Positions 42,689 through 51,584 are shown, counted from the stretch's first letter. The stretch: DNA of 64,000 bases from JAFGDI01 sp963667715 (GCA_963667715.1 OY763926.1:3720001-3784000); one strand, 5' to 3'. Numbers and translations: made by a program. Notes: generated from the letters alone by a model not told the origin.

Positions 42689-45274
42689 TTAGCGGCCAAG
42701 ACCAAGCATGTCACCAATGATTGGTGCAAACTTAACGATCAGACCAGCAAATACTACCGATACCATACTCATCAGCTTGATGAGAATGTTCAGTGATGGA
42801 CCTGAAGTATCTTTGAATGGGTCACCAACTGTATCACCAGTTACAGCAGCCTTATGAGCGTCAGAGCCCTTACCGCCGAAGTTACCCTTTTCGATGTACT
42901 TCTTGGCATTATCCCAGCTACCACCAGCATTCGCCATGAAGATAGCTACCGCAAAACCAGAAGTCAGACCACCAGCCAGCAGACCAAGTACACCAGATAC
43001 ATCCAACAGCAGACCAACTACGATCGGTACGATAATAGCCAGCAGTGATGGTACAAGCATTTCCTTCTGTGCACCAGCAGTTGAGATAGCAACACACTTG
43101 GCATATTCTGGAGTAGCCTTACCTTCCAGGATTCCTGGAATTTCCTTGAACTGACGACGTACTTCGTTAACCATAGCCATAGCAGCACGGCCTACAGCCT
43201 TCATTGTCATAGCTGTGAACAGGAACACCAGAAGTACACCAGCGAAGATACCGCAAAGTACTTTTGGATTCATCAGGTTAACACCGTAGAAGTCCATATA
43301 CTGACGAAGAGAAGCCTTAGAGGCTCTTACCGCTTCGATCTTAACTGGACCGTTTTCTGTTACCGCTGCGATTGTTGCTACGTTGTTTTCTTCATTTGTA
43401 GAAAGAACCTTAGCATCCATTACACCCTTGGTCAGCTTCTTATCGCCTTCCAGTACCATGTACATGTCAAAGCTGTGTTCAACGGTACCTTCTTCTACCT
43501 TAATTGCGATCTTACCGTAATCGATATATGTCATTACGCCAACTGAAGCAGCAGCTTCTGTCTTGGCTGTATCATCGATTGCAACAATTGATGTAGCTGC
43601 TTCACGAACCAGACCGATACGAACTTCTTCAACATAAGCAGCCAGCAGAGCCAGAGCTGTCAAAGCAGCTGAACCGATAGCAAAACCCTTACCGATAGCA
43701 GCTGTGGTGTTACCCAGTGAGTCAAGAGCATCTGTCTTTTCACGAACTGAAGGATCCTGCTTGGTCATTTCAGCATTACCACCAGCATTATCAGCTACTG
43801 GACCGTAAGCATCAGTTGCAAGTGAGAAACCAAGAGTTGAAAGCATAGATACCGCTGCGATACCTACACCATATAGACCTAGAAGCATTTCATTCTGACC
43901 GCCAGCAAAGCTGTAAGCAAGAAGAATAGCTACGATTACTGTTACCAGTGACATCCAGGTTGAACCCATACCTTCAGCAATACCAGAGATGATTACTGTA
44001 GCATGACCAGTCTGAGCGTTCTTCGCTACTTCCTGGGTTGGCTTGAAATCGTAACTTGTATAATATTCAGTAGCCTTACCGATTACCAGACCGGCAAACA
44101 TACCTACACAGATCGCACCAAAGATACCCCATGGACTAACACCTGGCAGACCGCCAAGCAGCATAGGACAAATTACAGCTGCCGCTGCAATGATTAGTAA
44201 GCTTGAACCCCACAGACCATTCATCAGTGAGCCCATAAGCTGCTTCATTGATGCACCGTCTTTGGTTCTTACCATATAGATACCAACAATACTCAGAAGA
44301 ATACCGATACCAGCCAGAACCATAGGTGCTGCCAGCATCTGAAGGGCCTGCTGCATATTCATACCCAGAGCAACCGCAGCTGATACACCAAGTGCACCAG
44401 TAGCAAGAATTGAACCACAGTATGATTCGTACAGGTCAGCACCCATACCAGCAACGTCACCTACATTATCACCAACGTTATCAGCGATTGTCGCTGGGTT
44501 ACGTGGATCATCTTCTGGAATACCAGCTTCTACCTTACCTACAAGGTCAGCACCAACGTCAGCAGCCTTTGTATAGATACCACCACCAACACGAGCGAAT
44601 AACGCCTGAGTTGAAGCACCCATACCAAATGTCAACATTACTACTGTTATTTCTACAAGGTTCATCTTGTAGTATGAAAGACCAATGAACCAGCCGCAGA
44701 TATCGAGAAGACCAAAACCTACTACTACCAGACCCATTACTGCACCAGCACGGAAAGCAACTGTAAGACCACGGTTAAGTGATTCTTTTGCACCCTGTGC
44801 GGTACGGTTAGATGCCAGTGTAGCTGTCTTCATACCGAACCAGCCGCAAAGACCTGAGAAGAAACCACCAGTCAAAAACGCAACAAATACGATCTTGTGC
44901 TGGAGGCCGAGTACCCAGCCCATGTACCACAGTACTACAGATACTACTACAAATACGCCGGTTACAACCTTATACTGACGTTTCAAATATGCCAGTGCAC
45001 CGTCGGTTACATAACCTGCAATACGCTGCATCTCTGCATCACCAGGATTAGCTGCTTCTACTTCCTTGTAGAACTTTCTGGCAAATACCAGAGCTACGAC
45101 AGCCATTACCGGAGCTATCCACCACATAGGATGAATTAAACTCAGGTCACAAGCAGAGTTAGCACTAGGAATTGTTCCTTCTGCTACTGCTTCTTCAGCT
45201 TGTGCCAGACCAGCCATCAGCATAACAGCCAGACCAGAAAGCTTAACCAATAAACCATTAATTCCGTTCTTCAT
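42689..45274 (-). CDS. hppA: Membrane-bound K+-type proton/sodium-translocating pyrophosphatase
   Basis: An 861-residue, about 16-helix pump that hydrolyses pyrophosphate and moves H+ or Na+. The pyrophosphate site is Asp-Val-Gly-Ala-Asp-Leu-Val-Gly-Lys-Val-Glu and Asp-Asn-Val-Gly-Asp-Asn-Val-Gly-Asp-Val-Ala, and a second acidic cluster lies at Asp-Ala-Tyr-Gly-Pro-Val-Ala-Asp-Asn-Ala-Gly-Gly. Gly-Asn-Thr-Thr-Ala-Ala near residue 521 has Ala where potassium-independent enzymes have Lys, so it should be of the K+-dependent class. The length exceeds the usual 670-770 residues. An N-terminal signal-like helix and an insertion of about 100 residues after the helix that follows residue 525 (about 550-655) account for this. 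A weak AGG precedes the ATG. Confidence 0.95.
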   Translation of the reverse strand: MKNGINGLLVKLSGLAVMLMAGLAQAEEAVAEGTIPSANSACDLSLIHPMWWIAPVMAVVALVFARKFYKEVEAANPGDAEMQRIAGYVTDGALAYLKRQYKVVTGVFVVVSVVLWYMGWVLGLQHKIVFVAFLTGGFFSGLCGWFGMKTATLASNRTAQGAKESLNRGLTVAFRAGAVMGLVVVGFGLLDICGWFIGLSYYKMNLVEITVVMLTFGMGASTQALFARVGGGIYTKAADVGADLVGKVEAGIPEDDPRNPATIADNVGDNVGDVAGMGADLYESYCGSILATGALGVSAAVALGMNMQQALQMLAAPMVLAGIGILLSIVGIYMVRTKDGASMKQLMGSLMNGLWGSSLLIIAAAAVICPMLLGGLPGVSPWGIFGAICVGMFAGLVIGKATEYYTSYDFKPTQEVAKNAQTGHATVIISGIAEGMGSTWMSLVTVIVAILLAYSFAGGQNEMLLGLYGVGIAAVSMLSTLGFSLATDAYGPVADNAGGNAEMTKQDPSVREKTDALDSLGNTTAAIGKGFAIGSAALTALALLAAYVEEVRIGLVREAATSIVAIDDTAKTEAAASVGVMTYIDYGKIAIKVEEGTVEHSFDMYMVLEGDKKLTKGVMDAKVLSTNEENNVATIAAVTENGPVKIEAVRASKASLRQYMDFYGVNLMNPKVLCGIFAGVLLVFLFTAMTMKAVGRAAMAMVNEVRRQFKEIPGILEGKATPEYAKCVAISTAGAQKEMLVPSLLAIIVPIVVGLLLDVSGVLGLLAGGLTSGFAVAIFMANAGGSWDNAKKYIEKGNFGGKGSDAHKAAVTGDTVGDPFKDTSGPSLNILIKLMSMVSVVFAGLIVKFAPIIGDMLGLGR

Positions 45275-45680
45275 TTTCGCTACCTGATTTCCTTTCCCAA
45301 AAGTTTAGGTATATTAATTAGGTATAAATAATATTATTCAATCCGCTATACTGCGGAACACGTTTTCTGGACAAAAAAACACACACTAGTAACCATGTAA
45401 CACTTTTCGGCTCATTTTTACTACATGTATGTCAAAAACCTATCGACTTCTTTTACTTATTAACCTTGATAAATGACCATTTTCCAAACAAAATGGTACT
45501 ACCTACTCTCTCTTTGTACGTATATTCTACTCTCTACGTTATACATACATCTCGTTCAGGATATGCGCAGACATCGAGCGATACCCTGTAATAAAATCAC
45601 AGAGATCCCCCAATTTTTCCAGGTGAGAAGCCAGAAGCTGAACTTATGCGGACTTTAACCGCATTTCTACCAGGTAGGTC
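45275..45680. other. Intergenic region between rpsU and hppA
   Basis: About 405 bp holding the hppA promoter region and the rpsU 3' end. A CCGC-AGTATA-GCGG hairpin lies near 45340-45355 and ATGCGG/CCGCAT at 45646-45664 is a short stem just past rpsU, but without a T-run. No further gene was seen. Confidence 0.5.
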
Positions 45681-45854
45681 TTAACGAGAAACTGGACGTC
45701 TGCCCTTAGTACGGCGACGATTCTTTTCTGAAGGCTTTTCATAGAAACTACGTTTCTTGATATCTTTGATCTGGCCTTCCTTTTCGCAGATTTTCTTAAA
45801 TCTTTTCATCATCTGCTGGACAGATTCTCCATTACGAGCCTTAACCTTTATCAT
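45681..45854 (-). CDS. rpsU: 30S ribosomal protein S21
   Basis: A 57-residue, strongly basic protein beginning MIKVKARNGESVQQMMKRFK, followed by Lys-Lys-Arg-Ser-Phe-Tyr-Glu-Lys-Pro-Ser-Glu-Lys and an Arg-rich C-terminus. This is S21, which helps 30S subunits bind mRNA starts. AGGAG lies nine bases ahead of the ATG. The gene stands alone with about 400 bp on either side, between hppA and the thioredoxin gene. Confidence 0.95.
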   Translation of the reverse strand: MIKVKARNGESVQQMMKRFKKICEKEGQIKDIKKRSFYEKPSEKNRRRTKGRRPVSR

Positions 45855-46170
45855 GCAATCACACTCCTGTAATCTTGACTATATTTTTCGTGTTATACGC
45901 AACACATCTTTCAATTCGTACAATGTAAGTCCAGTCAGTATATTGTATCCGACAAATATTTCAAGTTAAATTATTGATATATTTATACCAGATAAATCTT
46001 ATCACCTTAATAAATAAACACTTACAAACAATATAAAAAACTATCTCAACCAAATATTATTGCCGTTTTTTCACCCTCATAACAGATATTATTCCTTATT
46101 CTATCCACCATTATACACACTAATGGCACTAAACTGCTATTACCAGTCCTCATACCCCCATCTGTCACAC
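45855..46170. other. A/T-rich region upstream of rpsU, no gene seen
   Basis: About 315 bp between the rpsU start and the thioredoxin terminator. The rpsU promoter should lie here; no clear -35/-10 pair was identified. No repeat copy found. Confidence 0.4.
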
Positions 46171-46212
46171 AAAAAAAGGCCTTACCTGCCATTATCTGAC
46201 ATGCAAAGCCTT
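46171..46212 (-). terminator. Terminator after the thioredoxin-like gene
   Basis: On the minus strand AAGGCTTTGCATG pairs with CAGGTAAGGCCTT (two mismatches), followed by TTTTT. Confidence 0.7.
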
Positions 46213-46243
46213 ATCTATCAACTCTAACTTAAATGCGAATCCT

Positions 46244-46759
46244 TTACTTTATCGCGGCACTTATCTCCGATATAAATTCATCCGTCTTCCGATAACCCAC
46301 TATCTTGGTCTTTAGCTTACCACCTGGCCCCAAAACAACAAATGATGGATATCCTGTTATTTCATATTTCGATGTCTGTTCCTTATCCTTATCACCGTCA
46401 AGCATCACTAAAACCAAATTATCGGCCGCAAATTTCTTAAACTTAGCATCATCATACGTATCCTGCTTCATCTTCGTACACCAGCCGCACCACGAAGTAT
46501 GGAACGCCAGCAGCTGACATTTATCATTCGCTGATGCCACTTCCTGGGCCGCCGCCAAATCTGAAGTCCAACCCTCAGACGCCGTAACCGGCACCGATGA
46601 ATTGAAGTAATATATTGCCATTATTACAATTATGAACAATATAAATAATCTCGCCACATTAAATCCACCACAGCCGCAGCCGCAGCTCTCACTGGAACAA
46701 CTCTCATTTGACGGATTTTCACCTTCTACTTTTTCTTTCTTAATTTCATCTTCTGACAT
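46244..46759 (-). CDS. Membrane-anchored thioredoxin-like protein
   Basis: A 171-residue protein. The N-terminal 32 residues are charged and end in a Cys cluster (Cys21, 26, 28, 30), followed by a membrane helix (about 35-51) and a thioredoxin-fold domain. The active site is Cys-Gly-Trp-Cys in His-Thr-Ser-Trp-Cys-Gly-Trp-Cys-Thr-Lys-Met, and the cis-Pro lies in Thr-Gly-Tyr-Pro-Ser-Phe-Val-Val. With the domain outside the inner membrane it could reduce or isomerise periplasmic disulfides. The Cys-x-Cys-x-Cys cluster on the cytoplasmic side is unusual. GGAG lies seven bases ahead of the ATG. Confidence 0.87.
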   Translation of the reverse strand: MSEDEIKKEKVEGENPSNESCSSESCGCGCGGFNVARLFILFIIVIMAIYYFNSSVPVTASEGWTSDLAAAQEVASANDKCQLLAFHTSWCGWCTKMKQDTYDDAKFKKFAADNLVLVMLDGDKDKEQTSKYEITGYPSFVVLGPGGKLKTKIVGYRKTDEFISEISAAIK

Positions 46760-46851
46760 AACATTCTCCGGTACAATGGATTAAAAACATTTACAAAATA
46801 TCTTCAGCTAGTCAATTATTAATCCGATTACATTATAAAGTCAAATAAATA

Positions 46852-46882
46852 TTGGAATTATCACTTTTTCAGTGGTTATAAT
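46852..46882 (+). promoter_or_regulatory. Candidate promoter of the export-lipoprotein gene
   Basis: TATAAT (46877-46882) is a perfect -10; TTGGAA (46852-46857) lies 19 bp upstream, slightly too far. It is 106 bp ahead of the ATG. Confidence 0.4.
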
Positions 46883-46988
46883 ATTAACCAATATTTATCT
46901 GGCAGAGAGGCAAATCTAAGCTATAATGCTTTAGGTTATTTTAATATAAGAAGATGTTATATCCCCGATCCCCCATAGGAGATAAATA

Positions 46989-47753
46989 ATGAAAATTAAA
47001 TACGCATTACTATGCATTCTTGTTACTTTTTCTGCTGTTATGCTTACTGGCTGCGGTCCGTCAGCTAACGATGTCGAAGCATTCCTGAAACCATACGAAG
47101 TTAGCACCACTCTGGCCAGCTACGTACTGCAGCCGCCAGATAACATAACTATCAAGTGCAGTAAAGTACCACAGATCGATAATTCAGTACAAACTATCAG
47201 ACCTGACGGCAAAATATCGCTCGAAATGCTTGGCGAATTCGACGCCGCAGGTAAAACCCCAACTCAACTTGCCGCTGATATAACCGAACAGGTTAAGACC
47301 CTATACGCCCTTACCGGCGACTACCCGATCGACGTTCAGGTCACTAAACCACTTAGTAAAGTATGCTACGTCTTCGGTGAAGTTGGCAGACCTGGCCCTA
47401 TCCCATATACCGGCAGAATATCTGTACTACAGGCTCTCGCTCAGACCATGCCGCAGGTTACTGCCTGGAAAAGCGAGATCGTCATCGTCAGACCAGACTC
47501 TCAGCCGGTCATCGACGAAAAGACCGGCAAGCCAACGTATACAGCTAGAAAAATGCTTAAGATCAACCTTGACGATATCGTAAAGAAAGGCGATGGCAGC
47601 CGCGATGTACTCCTCCAGGAAGGCGACATCGTTTGGGTGCCACCTACACCGTTGGCCTCAGTTTCATATGTTCTCGCAGAGTTTGTCAGACCGATCGGCC
47701 TCGCATTGCAGCCGTTCAGCAACTACTATCAGATGCAAAACTATCAGAACTAA
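46989..47753 (+). CDS. Polysaccharide export lipoprotein (Wza-like, SLBB)
   Basis: A 254-residue lipoprotein with lipobox Leu-Thr-Gly-Cys (residue about 22). The polysaccharide export domain (about 44-120) has Leu-Gln-Pro-Pro-Asp-Asn-Ile-Thr-Ile and Ile-Arg-Pro-Asp-Gly-Lys-Ile-Ser-Leu-Glu-Met-Leu-Gly-Glu. An SLBB segment follows with Val-Phe-Gly-Glu-Val-Gly-Arg-Pro-Gly-Pro-Ile-Pro-Tyr-Thr-Gly, and the Leu-Gln-Glu-Gly-Asp-Ile-Val-Trp-Val-Pro-Pro motif closes the domain. This family forms the outer-membrane part of capsule or exopolysaccharide exporters. It is shorter than Wza, and no Wzc, polymerase or glycosyltransferase gene is adjacent. A membrane protein gene follows 20 bp downstream. Confidence 0.88.
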   Translation: MKIKYALLCILVTFSAVMLTGCGPSANDVEAFLKPYEVSTTLASYVLQPPDNITIKCSKVPQIDNSVQTIRPDGKISLEMLGEFDAAGKTPTQLAADITEQVKTLYALTGDYPIDVQVTKPLSKVCYVFGEVGRPGPIPYTGRISVLQALAQTMPQVTAWKSEIVIVRPDSQPVIDEKTGKPTYTARKMLKINLDDIVKKGDGSRDVLLQEGDIVWVPPTPLASVSYVLAEFVRPIGLALQPFSNYYQMQNYQN

Positions 47754-47773
47754 TTATTTAACAGCCTAAGAAT

Positions 47774-48595
47774 ATGCAGTATTCAATATATTTTAAAAGA
47801 TTCCACTTCCTCAATACACTTCTGTTTATTTTGTGTATTGCTGGTATTGCCGTACAATCCCTGCGTCAGGCAGGGGTTGATTGGTGGGTTATCTTCTCAA
47901 TCTCTGGATACTCATCTGTTACTGTTATATTTTTCCTCTGCGTATATCTGTTCGCTATTTTCCGCAGTGTACACAGCTTTATCGAGCCCGACATAGAACA
48001 CCCGGTTACCTGCCTCAAAATATACAAAGTTATATACTGCTTCACCCCGACCTTGGGGTTCCTTACCGGAGTCTGTGCTCAGATCGGTCTTGAAGAGGAA
48101 CTCGCTCTTAAAGCTATTATAATTAACAGTGCCATGGGCTCTTTCGTTGTCACTATGCTTTTCTGGGTCTTACTCGATCCGCTTATTACTATCATGGAGT
48201 CATACACCCCTGCCAGTAAAGCCAGCAGAAACGCCAGAATCGAAAAGGCAAAAGCCGAAAAAGAAAAAGTTATTAACCAACGTAAACAGCTCCTTGAAGA
48301 TCTCGCTATCAAAGAAAAAGCCGAACGCCAAGAGCAAAAGCTATTACTCGACAATTCTGCCGATGAACTATCTGACCTCATTCTTAGTGGGGTACGCGGC
48401 TCTGCTGGTGCCAGCCACCCGGAAATTATAAACCTGGGCGTCAAAGCATGGCAGCTTGGCGGCCTAAAATGCATGAGACTGCTCAGAGATATGGCCTGGG
48501 AAAAGTGCAACCAAAAAGGGCTCAGACCTGGCATCATCGATGAGGTTGACTACTGGTGGGACGGCATAGGCGACTGGAGAGCCAGCAGCCTCTAA
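47774..48595 (+). CDS. Membrane protein with coiled coil, unknown function
   Basis: A 273-residue protein with four predicted helices (about 11-28, 38-62, 87-104 and 114-135), then a charged coiled coil (about 147-195; Lys-Ala-Lys-Ala-Glu-Lys-Glu-Lys-Val) and a compact C-terminal part ending Tyr-Trp-Trp-Asp-Gly-Ile-Gly-Asp-Trp-Arg. I do not recognise the family. It is 20 bp behind the export-lipoprotein gene and probably co-transcribed with it, so it may be an inner-membrane partner in the same export process (inference). Confidence 0.7.
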   Translation: MQYSIYFKRFHFLNTLLFILCIAGIAVQSLRQAGVDWWVIFSISGYSSVTVIFFLCVYLFAIFRSVHSFIEPDIEHPVTCLKIYKVIYCFTPTLGFLTGVCAQIGLEEELALKAIIINSAMGSFVVTMLFWVLLDPLITIMESYTPASKASRNARIEKAKAEKEKVINQRKQLLEDLAIKEKAERQEQKLLLDNSADELSDLILSGVRGSAGASHPEIINLGVKAWQLGGLKCMRLLRDMAWEKCNQKGLRPGIIDEVDYWWDGIGDWRASSL

Positions 48596-48604
48596 CCTCC
48601 CGAA

Positions 48605-48650
48605 GTAGCACAAGCGTCCTCGCTTGTCATTCTTCGTATAACTTTGCCAA
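48605..48650 (+). repeat. Repeat R4, copy 3
   Basis: GTAGCACAAGCGTCCTCGCT followed by TGTCATTCTTCGTATAACTTTGCC. The hairpin is ACAAGCG/CGCTTGT. Similarity with 22262 continues past the hairpin into ATTCTT and AACTTTGC. Confidence 0.65.
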
Positions 48651-48966
48651 TCAGCTCAAATAATTGCCCCTCAAAGTTCTTACCCCACCCTACTATCAAC
48701 ACCATACTAATACAATCATCGTCCCATAATAATTATATTCGCACTACTCTCCCTACACCATAAAACCAACTTTTAACCATACTCAACCACCAACTTCCCC
48801 CCAAACTATTTCCCCATAATGTGTTACATTTACACACACTTTACATTATTTACCAAACCAAACCTCTATGCAAATATCTTTGTTGTTATTTGACAAGCCT
48901 CACCTGTTTTACTCCGATATAAGTAACAAATATTTTATTATAAAATATACTTTTTGAGAAATAACA
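48651..48966. other. Upstream region of the chemoreceptor gene
   Basis: About 315 bp. TTGACA (48890-48895) has no -10 at the usual distance; TATAAG lies 22 bp further. The string CTCCGATATAAG (48912-48923) resembles the sigma-28 -10 box GCCGATAA, which would fit a chemotaxis gene, but the matching -35 is poor. No ORF seen. Confidence 0.3.
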
Positions 48967-50445
48967 ATGAAATACAGTTTAAGAATAAAGATCCTTTTCA
49001 TTCCAGCTTTTACTGTCTTACTAATGCTTGGCCTCTTTACGATGATCAGTCAGCTGAATAAGAAAATGCTAGACGATATAGTTTACCCCAAATTCAAGGA
49101 AAGCATACTTAACGCCAGTAAGATTGCTATGAAAACCGCTGTCGAAGCAGAAGCCATGGCTCTCGCCGATGAGATCAGAGATGTTTCTGACCCCGAAAAA
49201 CAAAAAGAGATCATCGAACGCAAAACTGATAACATAAGGTTCTTCGATGATGACAGTGGATACTTCTTCACCTACGACCTACAGGGCACACGTATCAGCG
49301 TACCGCCAAACAAAAGCGGTAACGGCAAAAACTTTATTGACCTGAAAGACAAAAAAGGAAACTATCTTATTAAAGGGCTCATCGAGGCCTGCCGTGAAGG
49401 TGGCAGGTTCTACCAATACTATTTTGAAAAACCCGGAAAAGGTGTTCAGCCAAAACTTAGCTATGTAAAACTCATCCCTGGTACAGAGTTCTTTGTCGGT
49501 ACTGGTGTATATATTGATAATGTAGAAGAAGAAAATGCTGCACTTCGTACTAATATTTCCAGCAGAGCCGCTCAGTATAATATGATCGCTATGGCCTTCT
49601 TCGCCACGATTGTCGTTATTGCCGTTCTTTTCGCTCTCATCTTTGCCCGCTCAATAACAAAACCTATTTCTATTATTACATCTTCTCTGGCCATATCCGC
49701 AAATGAGGTTAAAAGTGCTGCGACTCAGGTATCAAACTCATCGCAAAGCCTCGCTATGGACAGTAATAGACAAGCTGCGGGCCACGAAGAAGCTTCCAGT
49801 AGTCTCGAAGAAATGAACTCTATGACCTCACAAACCGCTGATAATGCTAAAATGGCTAAAGACTTCTTCCAACAGGCAAACCAACTGGTAAGATCTGGTG
49901 AAGACGCTATGAGCCGAATGAGTAACGCTATTGATGATATTCAACAGTCGGCCACCGAAACTAATAAGATCGTTAAAACTATTGACGAAATTGCTTTCCA
50001 GACTAATCTGCTCGCTCTGAACGCTGCCGTCGAAGCGGCCCGGGCAGGAGAAGCTGGTAAAGGCTTTGCCGTCGTTGCAGAAGAGGTTAGAAACCTCGCT
50101 ATGAGAGCCGCAGAAGCTGCCCGAAGCACCACATCTATGCTAGAAGAATCTGTCCAAAACGCAACTAACGGCGTAGAAATTGTAAACGAAGTCGGAACAT
50201 TCCTGACCAGCATTACCGAAACCGTCAGCAAAACTTCTGACCTCATTATAAATATCGATAATGCCTGCAGTGAACAGTCTATCGGCATCAAACAGGTCAG
50301 CTCCGCTATCCAGCACATAGACACGATCACCCAATCGAACGCATCTAACTCCGAAGAAAGTGCTTCTGCCGCCGAGGAACTTACCTCACAAGCAGAACAT
50401 CTTAATAACTTCGCTTTCGACCTCGAAAAACTAATAAACGGATAA
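48967..50445 (+). CDS. Methyl-accepting chemotaxis protein with Cache-type sensor
   Basis: A 492-residue chemoreceptor. A membrane helix at about 8-28 and a second at about 200-222 enclose a periplasmic domain with Asp-Asp-Asp-Ser-Gly-Tyr-Phe-Phe-Thr-Tyr-Asp and Gly-Thr-Glu-Phe-Phe-Val-Gly-Thr-Gly-Val-Tyr-Ile, the pattern of a single Cache domain (sCache_2). The HAMP region seems short. The signalling domain has the hairpin motif Ile-Asp-Glu-Ile-Ala-Phe-Gln-Thr-Asn-Leu-Leu-Ala-Leu-Asn-Ala-Ala-Val-Glu-Ala-Ala and Gly-Phe-Ala-Val-Val-Ala-Glu-Glu-Val-Arg. It has no CheR pentapeptide at the C-terminus. No other che gene is present nearby. The ligand is unknown. Confidence 0.93.
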   Translation: MKYSLRIKILFIPAFTVLLMLGLFTMISQLNKKMLDDIVYPKFKESILNASKIAMKTAVEAEAMALADEIRDVSDPEKQKEIIERKTDNIRFFDDDSGYFFTYDLQGTRISVPPNKSGNGKNFIDLKDKKGNYLIKGLIEACREGGRFYQYYFEKPGKGVQPKLSYVKLIPGTEFFVGTGVYIDNVEEENAALRTNISSRAAQYNMIAMAFFATIVVIAVLFALIFARSITKPISIITSSLAISANEVKSAATQVSNSSQSLAMDSNRQAAGHEEASSSLEEMNSMTSQTADNAKMAKDFFQQANQLVRSGEDAMSRMSNAIDDIQQSATETNKIVKTIDEIAFQTNLLALNAAVEAARAGEAGKGFAVVAEEVRNLAMRAAEAARSTTSMLEESVQNATNGVEIVNEVGTFLTSITETVSKTSDLIINIDNACSEQSIGIKQVSSAIQHIDTITQSNASNSEESASAAEELTSQAEHLNNFAFDLEKLING

Positions 50446-50466
50446 ATAGCTATATAACAACCATTT

Positions 50467-50523
50467 AGGCATCTAAGATATTGCGTTTTTTTGCTAGCCG
50501 CAGTACCTGAGGTGCCTTTTTTT
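50467..50523 (+). terminator. Terminator after the chemoreceptor gene
   Basis: AGGCATCT (50467-50474) and AGGTGCCT (50510-50517) pair over 8 bp with one T-G, followed by TTTTTT. Confidence 0.65.
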
Positions 50524-50689
50524 ATATACACACCTTAAATAGACATTTCTCTGGACTTTATCTCTCTTAACTAATAAAATATATCGCTTGAATTAATCCT
50601 TAAGTTTTGGCTGGTTTTAGCCGAAAATTTACTTAACGCATTAAAAACAATAAAGATATAAACTATAAGCTGAAAGGGAATATTGTAGA

Positions 50690-51481
50690 ATGAATTCTGA
50701 AGAAAGACATAATCTGCATAAAAATGAGCTGGAAGAAGTGATCGAAGACATGCCGGAAATGCTCAAAAAGCATTGGATTGGTATCGCGGCTGTCGTTTTG
50801 CTCGTTATCGTTGTGCTCGTTTCCTGGACTGCTCTTAAGCATACTGTTCAAAAGAATAAAAAAGAAAACAACCAGGCTCTTGCCAAGGTACTTGTCAGTC
50901 GCAGCCAGTCACAGGTTGCCTCGGCCGGTAACTCTGAAAATTACAACACTGCCGCTGAAGTCAGCAATCTGGCCGCCTATGCTCAAAAAGCTGTCGGTAC
51001 CGACGCCGGTGCTAATGCCATGATCCAGCAGGCCAATACCATTATGAGCGAACTTTATTTCAGCACTAATTACATTACTGCTGACGATAAAAATACTATC
51101 TGTGAAAATGCTGCCAAGGTATATCAGGCGGTTGCTGACAAATACAGCAAAAACCCTGTTGCACTCTGCCAGAGTCAGATAGGTCTGGCTTCTATCGCTG
51201 CCGAACTTGGCCAGTGGGAAAAGGCTCAGGATATCTACAATTCTATCATAGCTAAAAAAGATGAGCTGGCTAACACTCCTTTCCCTGCTATGGCACAGAC
51301 CAGACTCTCACAGATCGAAAAACTTGAAAAGATCGAACCAATTGAATTCGCTCCGGCTCCAGAACCTGAAGCCGCTATCGAAAACACTGATGAGATCGCT
51401 CCTGATACTGACGCCGCTCCGGCCGAAGAAACTACCGAAACTGAAGTTGATGATGCCCAGGCTCCTGCTCAGGCTGACTAA
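50690..51481 (+). CDS. TPR-containing membrane protein
   Basis: A 263-residue protein with a cytoplasmic N-terminus, a single helix (about 30-49) and an extracytoplasmic helical region. Residues about 140-205 show TPR-like helices (Glu-Asn-Ala-Ala-Lys-Val-Tyr-Gln-Ala-Val-Ala-Asp-Lys-Tyr, Leu-Gly-Gln-Trp-Glu-Lys-Ala-Gln-Asp-Ile-Tyr). The tail (about 215-263) is acidic and rich in Pro, Ala and Glu. The architecture resembles YfgM-type ancillary proteins, but the match is to layout only. AAAGGGA precedes the ATG. It begins the run TPR-RluD-DUF4159 on the plus strand. Confidence 0.72.
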   Translation: MNSEERHNLHKNELEEVIEDMPEMLKKHWIGIAAVVLLVIVVLVSWTALKHTVQKNKKENNQALAKVLVSRSQSQVASAGNSENYNTAAEVSNLAAYAQKAVGTDAGANAMIQQANTIMSELYFSTNYITADDKNTICENAAKVYQAVADKYSKNPVALCQSQIGLASIAAELGQWEKAQDIYNSIIAKKDELANTPFPAMAQTRLSQIEKLEKIEPIEFAPAPEPEAAIENTDEIAPDTDAAPAEETTETEVDDAQAPAQAD

Positions 51482-51584
51482 TTTATCAACATCGACATAT
51501 TGAGCATTCTAATGAGCGGTCCGGTTTATCCCTACCGCTCTTTTTTCATATATAGCATAAATAGCTACTGGATAACAAATAAAC

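Noticed and set aside
43894..45139. Several plus-strand ORFs inside hppA
   Set aside because: Low-complexity antisense frames of a highly conserved gene, with no ribosome sites or domains.
45757..45969. Plus-strand 70-codon ORF
   Set aside because: It is antisense to rpsU, whose 57-residue product is clearly S21.
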